Virus record (IMG/VR): IMGVR_UViG_3300009504_000007
Location: 1-48,678 of that record
DNA length: 48,678 nucleotides
Source of the DNA: a virus
Direction: 5' to 3' (one strand)
Shown: positions 1 through 10,800 of the stretch, in pieces
Numbering within the stretch: position 1 is the stretch's first letter
Layout: every line of letters starts with the position of its first letter
The notes under the pieces: generated by a model
The model's input: only the letters and a program-made list of their open reading frames with translations
What the model was told of the DNA's origin: nothing
Databases searched by the model: none
Translations under genes and position numbers: made by a program

Positions 1-3000
1 GAACTAAGTCTTTTATTATCTACGTTGTAGAATTTATCCGATAGAAACTCTTCTAAAGCTGAAGTTTCTCCTGCAAGTATTTGTTTCTTAGTAAGTTCAG
101 TGTTACCAAAAACTACGGCTGTATAATTAGTACTAGTACCCTGACCTGAAGTTTTTATGTAGAACTTAGATTTAGTTTTCCCTTCAAACTCTTTACTTCT
201 ACCTTTGGCTTCGTGAACCATGTAGGCGTAAGTATTGATTAGCTCAAAGGCGTTGTTATAATTATCAAGTGTTGGATTTAATAGCAGATGTTTAATTACA
301 TTTATAATATTATCCCTGTCTGTTTTTCTAAGTCTAACTCTGTCAGCAGGTATAATCATACCATCTACTTCAGCGTAGATAAATCCAGGTCTTACACCCC
401 TAGTCTCTCCAGTAACTTCGTTAACCAAAGTATCGTTGATAGGTACAAGTATGGTTGTTTGTTTAGCTTCTTCTTTAGTAAGAGTTCTAGATTGTTGTTC
501 TAAACGAATAGCGCCAGAGGTTTTACCTGTGATTTTAAGTTGCAACCCTTCAACTTCTTGCACAACTGCTTGTCTGATAGTATTCTCAAATTGTTTTACA
601 GCTTCTGTATAAGCCTCTTCTGGATTAGTGGTATCTTTCATATCCACTAACTCTTCACCACTAGTTCTTTTATTAAATGGTATATTACCGTTAACGTCAG
701 TTAAGTCTGACATAAACGCAAACTGAATGGTGTTACTTTCAGAGAAGTGTGATTTCTGCTCAATAGCGTTACCTTTACTATCTGAAAGTACTAAAATAAC
801 ACTATAATCATCCCTATAAAGACCTGAAGCTTCTAGTCTCGATAATAAATCTTGTGAAAGTTTATCTGCAAATTTAGCTTTAAAACTTGCCCAAGTATAA
901 GCTACAAGAGTTTCTTTACTTTTGGGATTCCACTTATCTATAAACTGTTGAAATCTGATAAGTGGTTCGTATACAGGAGCTAGGGAATTATCTTCCTCTA
1001 CGAACTGTATAAACTTATGTTGGGCATTTGTAGTTCTAAGAAAACTTGAGGGGCCAACAAACGGCTGTCTTGGATTGGTATTTTTAGGGTCTTCATTAAG
1101 TTGAGGAGAATCTTCGTACTCTTCTTCAAGAACAGTTCTATCGCTACTTTCAGGTTTTGTAGATGTTTTCTTGGGGGTAGCTGCTTTAGTTTTCTTAGCT
1201 TCTTTTTTAATAGGAGTACCTTGCAGCTTAACCATAGTAGCTTCGAGTTCTTCGTTAGCTTGATTAACTAACCTCTCATGCTCTTCTTTAGTAATATTTT
1301 TAGCTTTTAAATCAGCGTCAAGTTGAGTGATTTTTTCCTGAAACTCCTCTATAGCAACATCTTCGTTCTGCGCTGTTACTTCTTCTGTAGCTTCTGGATT
1401 CGCCTCTTTAACTTCATCGGGAACGTTTTGTGGATTCTTCTGTGCTTCATCTAATTTATCTAATAATTGCATTTCAGCATCTACTACAGCATCGTAATAT
1501 TCTTGAATTGCAGCTTTGTCGATAAGCATGTCAAAGTCTTTAACTAAATTTCCTATAATCTTCGGAATTTCAGATTGAGTCTTTTGAAGTCTTTTAGTTT
1601 CTGCGATAATATCCTTAGTTTGCGTAGGGTTATTTTGCAGTTCTAATATTTTTGCAGTAACTACGTTAAGTCTTTCCTGAAGAAAATCTATGTTATTAAG
1701 AGTGTTTATTTGAGCATAGGTAATTTGCTGTCCAAAATAAGCTTTAAATGTATTAAACTCCTTTTTAGGTACTTCGTGAGTATTCTCTAATCCATAAAGA
1801 AATTCTCCATAATTATCGTTAACTCTATCTACAATTTCCTGTAACTTAGCTACCTGTTTCTTCAAAGCAATCTTGTGTTGCTCAAAAGACATCTTATCTT
1901 TTGTTACTTCTTTACCTTTTACGTAATCGTTATAAGCGTCTTCAGTAACTTTATCAATTTGTTTATTAAGTAATTCAATACCCCCCTCAACAGTGAGTAG
2001 CTTATATCCCCACGAAAGCAACGCACTTCTCTCTATCATACCTACTAACTCTTCTTTAGCTGCTAAGGTACTTAAATCTTTGATAGTATCCTGTTTAGTA
2101 ATAGTAGCTACCCCCTCTAACTTACTATATACATCTATAACCGCTTTAGAGAAAGATTTAGAATCAGTAAGATTAAATGTACTTCTATCCACTAACGTTT
2201 CAAGTACCATATTAGGATTACGCATAACTATATCATTAAGCGCAGCCACCCGTCTGTTAATAGCTTTATTTTTAGATACAGCACCCTTAACACCTCCAAG
2301 ACCACCTAATACTCCTCCGAGAAATATAGCTTTCTGAAAATTTACGTCCCCCAAACTTTCCCAATAAGTACTTAATACTCCATTAATAAATCCCTTATCA
2401 GTCTCATCAAACGCAAGAGCCTTGAAATATTGAGAAGAGCTTTCTTGTAGCCCCTCTTCCCAAAATCCTTCGGAAAGAATACCCTTACTTACATTTTGTG
2501 TAATTCTTGCAAAAGCTTCTTTACGAGTAACTGCAGACCCCGCACGTAATAATCCAGCATCGTCTATAAATCTACCAGCAATAGAAGCAGGAGAGTCAAA
2601 TAACTTTCCGAACAACATTCTGTTCATTATAATATTAGGACCAATAAGTATGCCTACGTTAGCTGCAAAAGTACCTGCTTGCGCATCTGCAATTTGTACA
2701 TCAATCTCTTGACTTCTTTGTAGTACTAATTCCTCTATCTGCTCAGATGCAACCCCTTGTTTAGATAATTCGTATTTGTACTCTTCAAGTTTTCTATCTC
2801 TTTCTTCTCGCATCTCAATACCTAGATGGGCTGCTTCTGTACCTGCTTCACCCACAGTTTGCAGAGCAGTAGCTACGCCAAGACCTATATTTCTGGCTAA
2901 AGATGATGAAACCCCTAAAGCTTGTAATCCAGGACCTAATCCCCCCGTTAAATAACCTGTAGCAGCAGCAGCAGCAAAAAACGCAGCAGCATCAGTACCT

Positions 3001-3521
3001 TCTTCCATCCAAAAGGAAAGAGATTTAATATGCTCCCATAGGTTACCGTCCTTTACGTTCTTAGGGTAGTATATTGGAAAAATTTCTTTAAGTTTTTTTT
3101 CAGCACCTCTAAACAACTCTGAAAGGGGGTTATCAGTCATTGCACTAATATCTCCTGTCATAGCCCATGCTGGTGCGGATAATGCGTACCCTGACATCTC
3201 AGCAAATTTAGTAGCTGTAGTTACAGGGAATCTAATAACTGCCCCATGAACTAATTTATCTAACCTGCTTTGCTGCCTGCCTCTCCAATCTGGAATACCA
3301 CTAGGATCTTCTATGGCGTGAAATGGGGTACCTTCGTCAAACTTACTAGTGCCGAAGGTTTTAAAAGTATGCCCCATCTGATGAACAGGAGTACTTACAT
3401 CACTAAGTTGAGTTAGAGGAGAAGACGTAGCTTGTCTTTCATATACTTCAGGTCGATTTGTAGGCAGTATAAGGCTTTTTTCCTCAAACGCCTTAGCCTC
3501 TTCAGGTGTAAATCTTATCAT
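1..3521 (-). CDS. Giant internal virion (cargo-type) protein, 3' end beyond the window
   Basis: An open frame starts with ATG at 3519-3521 (MIRFTPEEAK...) and runs without a stop for 1173 codons to the left edge, so it is partial. The N-terminal third has Ala/Gly-rich hydrophobic stretches (around residues 165-200 and 260-290). The middle is long charged helix, and a Lys/Glu/Pro-rich linker lies near residues 690-790. I recognise no enzyme motif. In crAss-like phages the genes just after the tail muzzle encode very large proteins stored in the capsid and tail and ejected with DNA. Position, size and the hydrophobic segments fit that role, but this is inference. A fragment of the virion RNA polymerase is less likely, because no polymerase motif is visible in this part. 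Confidence 0.7.
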   Translation of the reverse strand, partial: MIRFTPEEAKAFEEKSLILPTNRPEVYERQATSSPLTQLSDVSTPVHQMGHTFKTFGTSKFDEGTPFHAIEDPSGIPDWRGRQQSRLDKLVHGAVIRFPVTTATKFAEMSGYALSAPAWAMTGDISAMTDNPLSELFRGAEKKLKEIFPIYYPKNVKDGNLWEHIKSLSFWMEEGTDAAAFFAAAAATGYLTGGLGPGLQALGVSSSLARNIGLGVATALQTVGEAGTEAAHLGIEMREERDRKLEEYKYELSKQGVASEQIEELVLQRSQEIDVQIADAQAGTFAANVGILIGPNIIMNRMLFGKLFDSPASIAGRFIDDAGLLRAGSAVTRKEAFARITQNVSKGILSEGFWEEGLQESSSQYFKALAFDETDKGFINGVLSTYWESLGDVNFQKAIFLGGVLGGLGGVKGAVSKNKAINRRVAALNDIVMRNPNMVLETLVDRSTFNLTDSKSFSKAVIDVYSKLEGVATITKQDTIKDLSTLAAKEELVGMIERSALLSWGYKLLTVEGGIELLNKQIDKVTEDAYNDYVKGKEVTKDKMSFEQHKIALKKQVAKLQEIVDRVNDNYGEFLYGLENTHEVPKKEFNTFKAYFGQQITYAQINTLNNIDFLQERLNVVTAKILELQNNPTQTKDIIAETKRLQKTQSEIPKIIGNLVKDFDMLIDKAAIQEYYDAVVDAEMQLLDKLDEAQKNPQNVPDEVKEANPEATEEVTAQNEDVAIEEFQEKITQLDADLKAKNITKEEHERLVNQANEELEATMVKLQGTPIKKEAKKTKAATPKKTSTKPESSDRTVLEEEYEDSPQLNEDPKNTNPRQPFVGPSSFLRTTNAQHKFIQFVEEDNSLAPVYEPLIRFQQFIDKWNPKSKETLVAYTWASFKAKFADKLSQDLLSRLEASGLYRDDYSVILVLSDSKGNAIEQKSHFSESNTIQFAFMSDLTDVNGNIPFNKRTSGEELVDMKDTTNPEEAYTEAVKQFENTIRQAVVQEVEGLQLKITGKTSGAIRLEQQSRTLTKEEAKQTTILVPINDTLVNEVTGETRGVRPGFIYAEVDGMIIPADRVRLRKTDRDNIINVIKHLLLNPTLDNYNNAFELINTYAYMVHEAKGRSKEFEGKTKSKFYIKTSGQGTSTNYTAVVFGNTELTKKQILAGETSALEEFLSDKFYNVDNKRLS

Positions 3522-3530
3522 ATTATTTGT

Positions 3531-5630
3531 CTAATCTCTTTGGTAGAAAGTTCTTCTTTCTGGTTGTGCGTTAAGTTTCCAACTAGCGATTTGATTAATC
3601 TGAGTGTTTAGTCTTTCCATTACTTCGTGCATCTCAACTTCTCTAACACGGGGATATTCTATAGTTCCAGTTTCAGAGTTTCTAGTAGGTCTAACTACCC
3701 ATATCCTTGTATCTATAATTCCAGGTATTCCCTGTCCAGTAGCTGCATATCCTGGATTAGGTACAAATTCTTTAGCGGCATAATAGGCGTCTGTCCCTAA
3801 ACTAAATATTCCTGCCCAAGCTTCGTTTTTAGTGTAAAAATCTAAAAAGTCTTCAGTATTCTTCATCACACCTTTAAGAGGGTTAGGTAAATTATTATAA
3901 GGAAGAATATATTCTCTGTCGCCTACATTTAAAGTAAAGCTTCCCTTACCTGGAATAATGCCTGTATCGGTAGATGTAGCATCTTCCAACAATCCTACAA
4001 ATCCTCTTTTTCTAATACTTCTGGAGTTATCTTTTTCTAATTTTCCTTGAGCGTTATAAAACTCTACTCCGTCTACAGGGATAGGTAAAGTTCTAGCCCA
4101 TAAATCAATATTCTTTTTAGCTTCTTCACTTAAAGAGTGTAACACCGTGTAGTTAAGATGGGTGTTTTCAGTTTCGTGAAATTGTGCTACTTGAGCAGCC
4201 TCATCAAAACTCAACCCGTGCTGATTCTGTAACACTCCTACAACAGGTCTTTCAGCGATAAACTTCTCTCGCTCTTTTTCAATCCTATTAAGTTGATTTT
4301 TAACCACATCTAAAGCGTTCTCTCCCCTATCTAGGAAGGAACCAATAACTTCAGCGGGTCTAGACCCAGGAACATCCATATCCATAGAACTTCTACCTGT
4401 AGTTCTTCTCTGAGGAGAATCGGCCTTTACTTCTAATAAACCGTCAGGTCTTCGTGTAAGTACTTGTTCAAAGGATTGGGGATTAGCTAACGCATAATAT
4501 TCTAACAAATCTTGCTGTATTCTTAAATCTTCTTCAACAAGTGAATCAGGGGCTACGAGAAAGTCTCTTACATTCTTATCAGGAATAAGTTCTATCTCTT
4601 TAAAGATACCCGATCCTTGTTCTAAATTAGAAACAATGTTTCCTAATCTCTGTAATCTATGCTCTGTCTCTGTAGCCTTTTTGTAATCACCGCTAACTCT
4701 ATTAGAATTGGCTTGAACTTCTGCGCCTCTTTCTGTTGTAGGTATATTTCCTAATAATGAAGTTTCTCTCCCACCGTCTGAAGACTGAAGATAGGGATTT
4801 CCAATATAACTTAAATTAGTTTTACTATGTTCTCTACCAGCCCAATTAGACAACAAGAAGTCTACAATACCTTCATCGCTTTGAGTCCAATCATACGCTT
4901 CTCTATTTTCAAACTGCATGTTTGGAGCTGCTGCTTTGAAAGCACCTACCATCTGATTAGCTACTTCCATAAGTTTTTGTCTGCTAATACCAGATCTTGA
5001 ACCGTGCTGTAAGAAAGCAGACATGCCCCTCTCTTCAATGTCTCTTATCTGAGCAGAGCTAAGTCCAAGTGCTTGCATATCAGCTTCTATAGTAGAACCA
5101 AGCTTTTGAGCTATTCCTGTATAATCGGGAGCTTGAACTACTTGAGTATCTAACTTACTTAAGTCTCCACTGTCCAAAGCCTCTCTAAGTGCTCCAGGTC
5201 TTCTCGGGTCATTAATCCACAGTGCATCCGCACCGTATCTTAAAGCAGCTTCCTGAGCCATTCTAGCCTGTTCTACGTGATATCTGTTAGCATTGTAGTA
5301 TGGATTTGAAGCTTCTTTACCTATCCTCTCTACAAGTTTAGAGGCTGCATTAGCGTAGTGTCCCCCATACTCTCCAGCTATCTTATCCAGGTCTTCTTTA
5401 TAAGCATCTAACGTTTCTCGTTGTAACTCTAAATCAATAGCAGGCATTTCACCACGTCTAGTTCTATCTTGAGCTATTTGACTTGTAACTACGTCGTGTC
5501 TCTGCTGAGTGTCTTGCATAGTCTGAGCCATCATTTGTGTGAAGGCAGGGTCATATTGTGGTTGATAGCCTACAGCTAAAGGAAGATGTTGCTGTTGATT
5601 TGCTGGATACATTCGTTGTCTTTGTGGCAT
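3531..5630 (-). CDS. Putative internal virion/cargo protein (699 aa)
   Basis: A 699-residue, mostly helical, Gln- and Glu-rich soluble protein with no signal peptide or membrane segment. Its N-terminus is very Gln-rich (residues 1-50). It lies 9 nt upstream of the giant cargo-type gene and 13 nt downstream of the 718-residue protein, so the three form one operon after the promoter at 7822-7852. I recognise no domain. By synteny with crAss-like phages, genes after the muzzle encode proteins packaged inside the head and tail, and I infer that role. It could also be a tail-lumen protein. Confidence 0.6.
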   Translation of the reverse strand: MPQRQRMYPANQQQHLPLAVGYQPQYDPAFTQMMAQTMQDTQQRHDVVTSQIAQDRTRRGEMPAIDLELQRETLDAYKEDLDKIAGEYGGHYANAASKLVERIGKEASNPYYNANRYHVEQARMAQEAALRYGADALWINDPRRPGALREALDSGDLSKLDTQVVQAPDYTGIAQKLGSTIEADMQALGLSSAQIRDIEERGMSAFLQHGSRSGISRQKLMEVANQMVGAFKAAAPNMQFENREAYDWTQSDEGIVDFLLSNWAGREHSKTNLSYIGNPYLQSSDGGRETSLLGNIPTTERGAEVQANSNRVSGDYKKATETEHRLQRLGNIVSNLEQGSGIFKEIELIPDKNVRDFLVAPDSLVEEDLRIQQDLLEYYALANPQSFEQVLTRRPDGLLEVKADSPQRRTTGRSSMDMDVPGSRPAEVIGSFLDRGENALDVVKNQLNRIEKEREKFIAERPVVGVLQNQHGLSFDEAAQVAQFHETENTHLNYTVLHSLSEEAKKNIDLWARTLPIPVDGVEFYNAQGKLEKDNSRSIRKRGFVGLLEDATSTDTGIIPGKGSFTLNVGDREYILPYNNLPNPLKGVMKNTEDFLDFYTKNEAWAGIFSLGTDAYYAAKEFVPNPGYAATGQGIPGIIDTRIWVVRPTRNSETGTIEYPRVREVEMHEVMERLNTQINQIASWKLNAQPERRTFYQRD

Positions 5631-5643
5631 AGTCTATAATATT

Positions 5644-7800
5644 TTAACCCACTCTGGGGGAAGTTCTAAACCTACGATTTTCAAATAATCTACGTGGGTC
5701 TGCAGTTCCGTACCTTGAAGCCTGTTGTTCAAAGTCGTAATTAGCGCTTTGAGTAGCAATCCAATTAGCGTCACGCATACTACGTTGTCTGTCAGCCATA
5801 TACTGTCCAGGAACGTTCATCATATTACCAAGATATCCAAGTTGCTGTTGTCTATGCTGGTCTGCTAACTGTCTGTTAGCCATAGTTTCCTGACCAGCAA
5901 TTCCAAAACCAACTTCTTGAGCTCTTTGACGTGCTTGCATATTAGTAGTCTGCTCCATCAAATGAGACTGTCCTACCTGTTCCCCAAGATTACGTTCTAT
6001 ATCAGAACCCATTGTTTGCATGTTACCCATATAAGCACCCGGAGTTAGTCCTGTATCTCTTAAACGTCTTGCACCAGTAGCACGAGCACTTGTAGCTCTA
6101 TTACGAGCAGCAACTCTTTGTGCTTCCAGATTAATCTGTTCTGGAACCATTCTACCAAGTCTGATATCGTCTGGACGTTTGTTGGCCGCAAGTCCTATTA
6201 AGTTACCTACAACAGCTGGAGCCATAGACCACGGAGAAATATCTCCAGAGTAAGTTTCCCAACCGTCTCCTGCTGCTTCTATAGGAGCTGTTGCTTCAGG
6301 TACACCCATAAGTCCGGGAGTTCCTGTCTGCAAAGCACCCATGTTAGGCTGCTGCATAGGACTCGGAGCTCCAAACTGACTTCCCATATAATCGTTCCAA
6401 GCAAGTTGAGTTCTTGGTCCCATAATATTATCAATAGGCCCAGGATTAAACCCTTGACCCTGAAGGAATTGCTGCTGTTGTCTAACATTTGAGAATTGTG
6501 GTACTGCACCACCGCCACCTTGTAGCTTAGGTAGCCTACCGCCCATACGCATCATAGGAGCTTCTCCCATACCCTGTTGAGCCATCATCTGCTCTTCTTG
6601 CATCATAGCTTGCTCTTCAGGAGAACCTGACATCTGTTGTTGTTCCATAGCCATCATTTGCTCTTCCATCATAGAGTTAACGTCGTCCTGATGGACTGTG
6701 TTACCCTTGATAGTTTCTTGCAACATCATCAGTTTATCAAGTTCTCGCTCTAGAGCAGATTGTGATATATTATCTTTCTTATCGAGCTTATCGCCCAAAT
6801 AGAATTTATATTTATTTTTAATTCGTTTAGCTTCATCAGAAAAGGTTCTCTTCTTGTTTCCAGGAAGTTTAGTTGTATCTGAAAATACATATCCGTTGAA
6901 AGCAACCTCGCCTTTTTCTGTGAGAGCTACAGGGTTACCACCACTCATAGCGGTAGGTTGTCCCTGAGAATCCACAGGAATACCTTCGTCTGGCCCAGTA
7001 TGCGACTGTCCTACGTTGTAGTCAACGAATTGTCCAGCACTACCTACAGCTCCACCGTCAGCCTTCTTAGGAAGATATGGATTTCTTGCACTGTATTGAG
7101 GAAGTGTTCTGCCCCGTCTGGGATTATACATGCCCGGAGTAGTCATAAACTGAGGGTTAGAGGTAATACCTGTAGTTCTACCCAAAGTGTAATCAGGATT
7201 TTCAGCCCTACCAAGTACGCTATTACCTGACTCATCGACTTCGTAGTTTAACATATACCTATCTCTAGGTGTAATGCCCTGATTATAAGAGCTTACTATC
7301 TGATTGTAATCTCTGGACTCTGTAGGTATAGAGGTTAGTGTATCAAAAAACATACTGCCCCTTTTGTTAGAGTCATCAGTTCTTACAGCTTGTCTAAGAC
7401 CTGGGGTTATATCAGGCAGTCCACCGCCTGTTTGGTATCTACGTTTCATATTTCCACCGTATTTGAAAGTTGGGGTATAAGATTGTTGCATTGTTGGGTC
7501 AGGGTTATAGGGAAGTGGTTGCGGAGGTTGTTGCGGAGCTCCTGCTGTAGCAGCACCAACTCCTTGTTGAAGTTGGCCCATACCAGCACCAGCCATAGGC
7601 CCACCCAAAGCAGTAGCACCTATTTTACCTACAATAGGATTTATAACGTCTCCTACCTGATTAAGCCCTTTACCTAATTTAGTTTTGTAGTCGTCTTCTC
7701 CTATGACATCAGTAGCTCCAAAAGTCCCTAAGACCCTGTCAGCCATGAATCTACCATAGTCACCCAATAAGTGTCCTGCTTTTCTGAAAGTTTTACGCAT
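5644..7800 (-). CDS. Putative internal virion protein with peptidoglycan-binding-like repeat
   Basis: A 718-residue low-complexity protein: Gly/Ala-rich near residues 60-95, Gln/Pro-rich near 88-110, and Met/Gln/Glu-rich near 375-420. Residues 436-475 resemble one PG_binding_1 repeat: QQFLQGQGFNPGPIDNIMG followed by PRTQLAWNDY, matching the family pattern QxxLxxxGxxxGxxDGxxGxxTxxA. Residues 298-370 carry a charged segment starting NGYVFSDTTKLPG. It is the first gene of a three-gene unit with its own promoter. Peptidoglycan contact during ejection is an inference from the repeat. The rest of the protein looks structural and is unrecognised. Confidence 0.6.
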   Translation of the reverse strand: MRKTFRKAGHLLGDYGRFMADRVLGTFGATDVIGEDDYKTKLGKGLNQVGDVINPIVGKIGATALGGPMAGAGMGQLQQGVGAATAGAPQQPPQPLPYNPDPTMQQSYTPTFKYGGNMKRRYQTGGGLPDITPGLRQAVRTDDSNKRGSMFFDTLTSIPTESRDYNQIVSSYNQGITPRDRYMLNYEVDESGNSVLGRAENPDYTLGRTTGITSNPQFMTTPGMYNPRRGRTLPQYSARNPYLPKKADGGAVGSAGQFVDYNVGQSHTGPDEGIPVDSQGQPTAMSGGNPVALTEKGEVAFNGYVFSDTTKLPGNKKRTFSDEAKRIKNKYKFYLGDKLDKKDNISQSALERELDKLMMLQETIKGNTVHQDDVNSMMEEQMMAMEQQQMSGSPEEQAMMQEEQMMAQQGMGEAPMMRMGGRLPKLQGGGGAVPQFSNVRQQQQFLQGQGFNPGPIDNIMGPRTQLAWNDYMGSQFGAPSPMQQPNMGALQTGTPGLMGVPEATAPIEAAGDGWETYSGDISPWSMAPAVVGNLIGLAANKRPDDIRLGRMVPEQINLEAQRVAARNRATSARATGARRLRDTGLTPGAYMGNMQTMGSDIERNLGEQVGQSHLMEQTTNMQARQRAQEVGFGIAGQETMANRQLADQHRQQQLGYLGNMMNVPGQYMADRQRSMRDANWIATQSANYDFEQQASRYGTADPRRLFENRRFRTSPRVG

Positions 7801-7821
7801 GGTTTAATCCGGATTAATTAA

Positions 7822-7852
7822 CAAAAGTACTAATTTATTTTGATATAAACAA
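7822..7852 (-). promoter_or_regulatory. Bacteroides-type promoter for the cargo operon
   Basis: Read on the minus strand, TTG (7850-7852), a 20-nt spacer and TACTTTTG (7822-7829) match the Bacteroides vegetative promoter (TTTG or TTG, 19-21 nt, TAnnTTTG). It sits in the only sizeable gap between the muzzle and cargo genes, about 20 nt before the ATG at 7800. Confidence 0.75.
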
Positions 7853-7895
7853 GTGATTTATGTAATAAATTTACTATCAAAAGATTGTGAATATG

Positions 7896-10800
7896 TTACT
7901 GTTTTACGGTAGAACGGAACTTAGTAACTATATCGTGTAGGGTTAGTTTATAGTTACTTATGTTATCATATTGCAAATCCATAAATATACTTGCGCTACG
8001 AAGTCTTGGCTCATCGACTTCAGTATTGTCTATGAGAGTGTTAAGTCTCCACGTACGGAACCTTTGAACTATGTTGTCATCTGGTGTAAGTAGCAGATTA
8101 CCAGTATCTTGATACTCGTTATACATACGTATAGAGTCTACACATAGGTTCTCTGTGTTATCGTTATCGTTTCCAGATAGTTCAAAAGTTAATTCTATAA
8201 CGTCATATACACACACATTATTACCAAGAGGGTTAACTATAATTGTAAGTTTAGAAGGTGCTATTTCGTTATCATAGAACACTCCATAATCTCCTACATT
8301 GTGTAGGTGTATCCGTGACGGATTATCAAGAGGTACTCCATACAAGTTTCTGGAGAGTTGTAAAAAGAATTTAGAGGCGTAAGAGTGAAATCCAGAAAAC
8401 GTATCCAGAAGTTCGCTAAACACTAAAGTCTTAATACCATCTATAGACATAAGAATTTCAGAGTAATCGTTGTCGTTAGCAAATACTACCTCATCTGAGG
8501 GTATCATAGCTTTAACTAAAGAACTTATACTCTTTATATCTGATAGAAATCTAGCACCGTTTTCTTCAACTCTGCAAATCTTTCTGTTAAGTCTGTCATA
8601 ATAATAGATAGACTGTTTACTTCCAGTAAGTCCGAAGTAATCAGATAGCCCAGAGTTAGTAGCATAGTAGTGATATCTGTCAAGAACTCCGCCTGTACCT
8701 GCAATAAGAGGTCCAGGAGTGCTAGACTGTACAAGTTCTTTGGGCTCTATAAACAAAGCCCCAAACCCTTCAGGTTGAAAGTAGAACATTGTATCCCTGA
8801 AGTTAAATAACCTCGTTATCTCTCCGTATCTAGTATCTACGTCTAGGAAATTGTTAGGTCTAAACTTAGTCCACCTGTCTGCGAATTCTCCAGGAATCTT
8901 TCTATCCGAGTGGTAAATTCTATACGGTCTGGTTGTAACAAGTTGTACGTCAACAGGTGCCGGGTAAAACTTCTTAGCGTCATTTTGTTTAGAGTAGACG
9001 CTATTGTAAGTGTATAGGTTAAAAGTTTGATTGAAGAAATCTCCTCCTGCAATCTGCCATGAACCTACAGTTTCTTGCATACCTCTGATTTCGATAGTAT
9101 TCATAAAATCGTCTACACCATCGTACAAAGAATTGAAAGTATCGTTATTAATTATCTGTAAGTTTATAGTACTTTCTACAGGATGTATCTCGTTTACTAC
9201 AAGTCTCTTCTCAGGCTCTCTCCCTTCGTAATCCCATATGGTTCTTAGATATTCGTGATATCCTATATAAGTATCACCATTGAATACAGGAATAAAACCT
9301 TCGAGTGCTGGGTCATCAACCTCGTAAATATCGCTTACAGCTATATATTCGGAAGTACCTAAGGATGACTCAGTTATACCTCCGTAAGGATACGATGAAT
9401 ATCTTCTCCTGCCCAGTATCCCGCTAGAATGCGTGGAGCCGTAGATATCAGTAGCTGTTTTCAGTAATTTACACGAACCTTTAGTACCTGCGATAACTGC
9501 AGGGTCACCAAGCCCAGTATCGTACTTAGCTTCATTCTTTATGAAGTCTGCACCAAATGTAGTTATAGAATCTGTATTTTGACTGTGAAGATGGTTACCT
9601 CCGTTAGATATTTCCGCCTTCACGAAGTCAGTTATGAAAGAATATGTTTTAGACTTAACAACTTTCATTTGGTCGTTAAATGTGAATTCATCTACAGTAG
9701 ATGTTAGTGCAGCCAGACTTTCAAAGTGGTTACCTACAACCCCATAAGCTCTGTTAAACAAATGTTCTGGAGAGTGATAATCTATATCGGTTCTGTTGTC
9801 CCCTATAATGGGGATACCTGAAAATCTTTTTGTATAGCTTGCAAATACGTGAGTAAGCAGAGTACTGGCTACTCCCATATCTACTACTGTCCTGTTAGTG
9901 CCATCCCTTTTAACTCGTACTATTTGAATAGCTTTAACTTCTTCAGGAAGCTCATCTACGTTAATTTTAAACGCGGGGTGTAATACGTGAGCATATAAAT
10001 CACCACCGTCTTCTGAAGTAAGTGCGTAATCGTTCTCGACAGCTTCAGTAGCTCCTGGAGGAAGTGCAAAAGCGCTATAAGCACCTATACTTACCCCATA
10101 TAAAATATCTAGCGATGCTGGGTCTAAATCTGCATCCCAAGAAGTAGCAAAATCACTAGTATCGCATCTGAACGTTATGTCGAGAGTATGTCCAGTTACA
10201 TCTGTATCGTCATAACTGTCTATAAATATTCTATTGAACGGTTCGTTACCGTTAAACGAGGAGAAAAACATTTGGTAACTCTGCCACCAAGTTCTATCCG
10301 TACTGTGTTCAAATATAACAGTAACATCATTACCGCCTATAGTAAAAGTTATCTCATAAGTAGCTTCGTATGTGGGAAGGGGGTCTAGATCGTTATCAAG
10401 TAATAGTGTTATTGTTTGATACGCAGGAGTTACAGGGTCTCCGCTGTAAGCTGAAGCAAAATAACTTTCAGTACCATCATTAAAATCTGGAAATCTGATA
10501 TCATCTACCCACTTAACGAAAGACCGTCTCATCTTAGCGTCATATCCTACGAAGCCAAATCTGTAAATCTCATCACGTTGGTATCCTACATACTTAGTAG
10601 AATTCTCTTGTTTAGCATAAGAGTATATACTTGCAGGGGCTTCCCCGAACAATCTACCGTTTACAGTAGAATCAAGTTTAATCTTTTTTGTTCTAAATTG
10701 GTATTCAATAGCATCACTTTTACCTCCGAGAATAGTATTAGCCCCCAGTGCAGTGTGGTATTTATACAAGTCTACAGCAGTTTTAAAGTAGTTATTGTAT

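Noticed and set aside
1-3530. Plus-strand frames at 288-503 and 1993-2337
   Set aside because: They are shadows of the uninterrupted leftward giant gene and have no plausible protein character.
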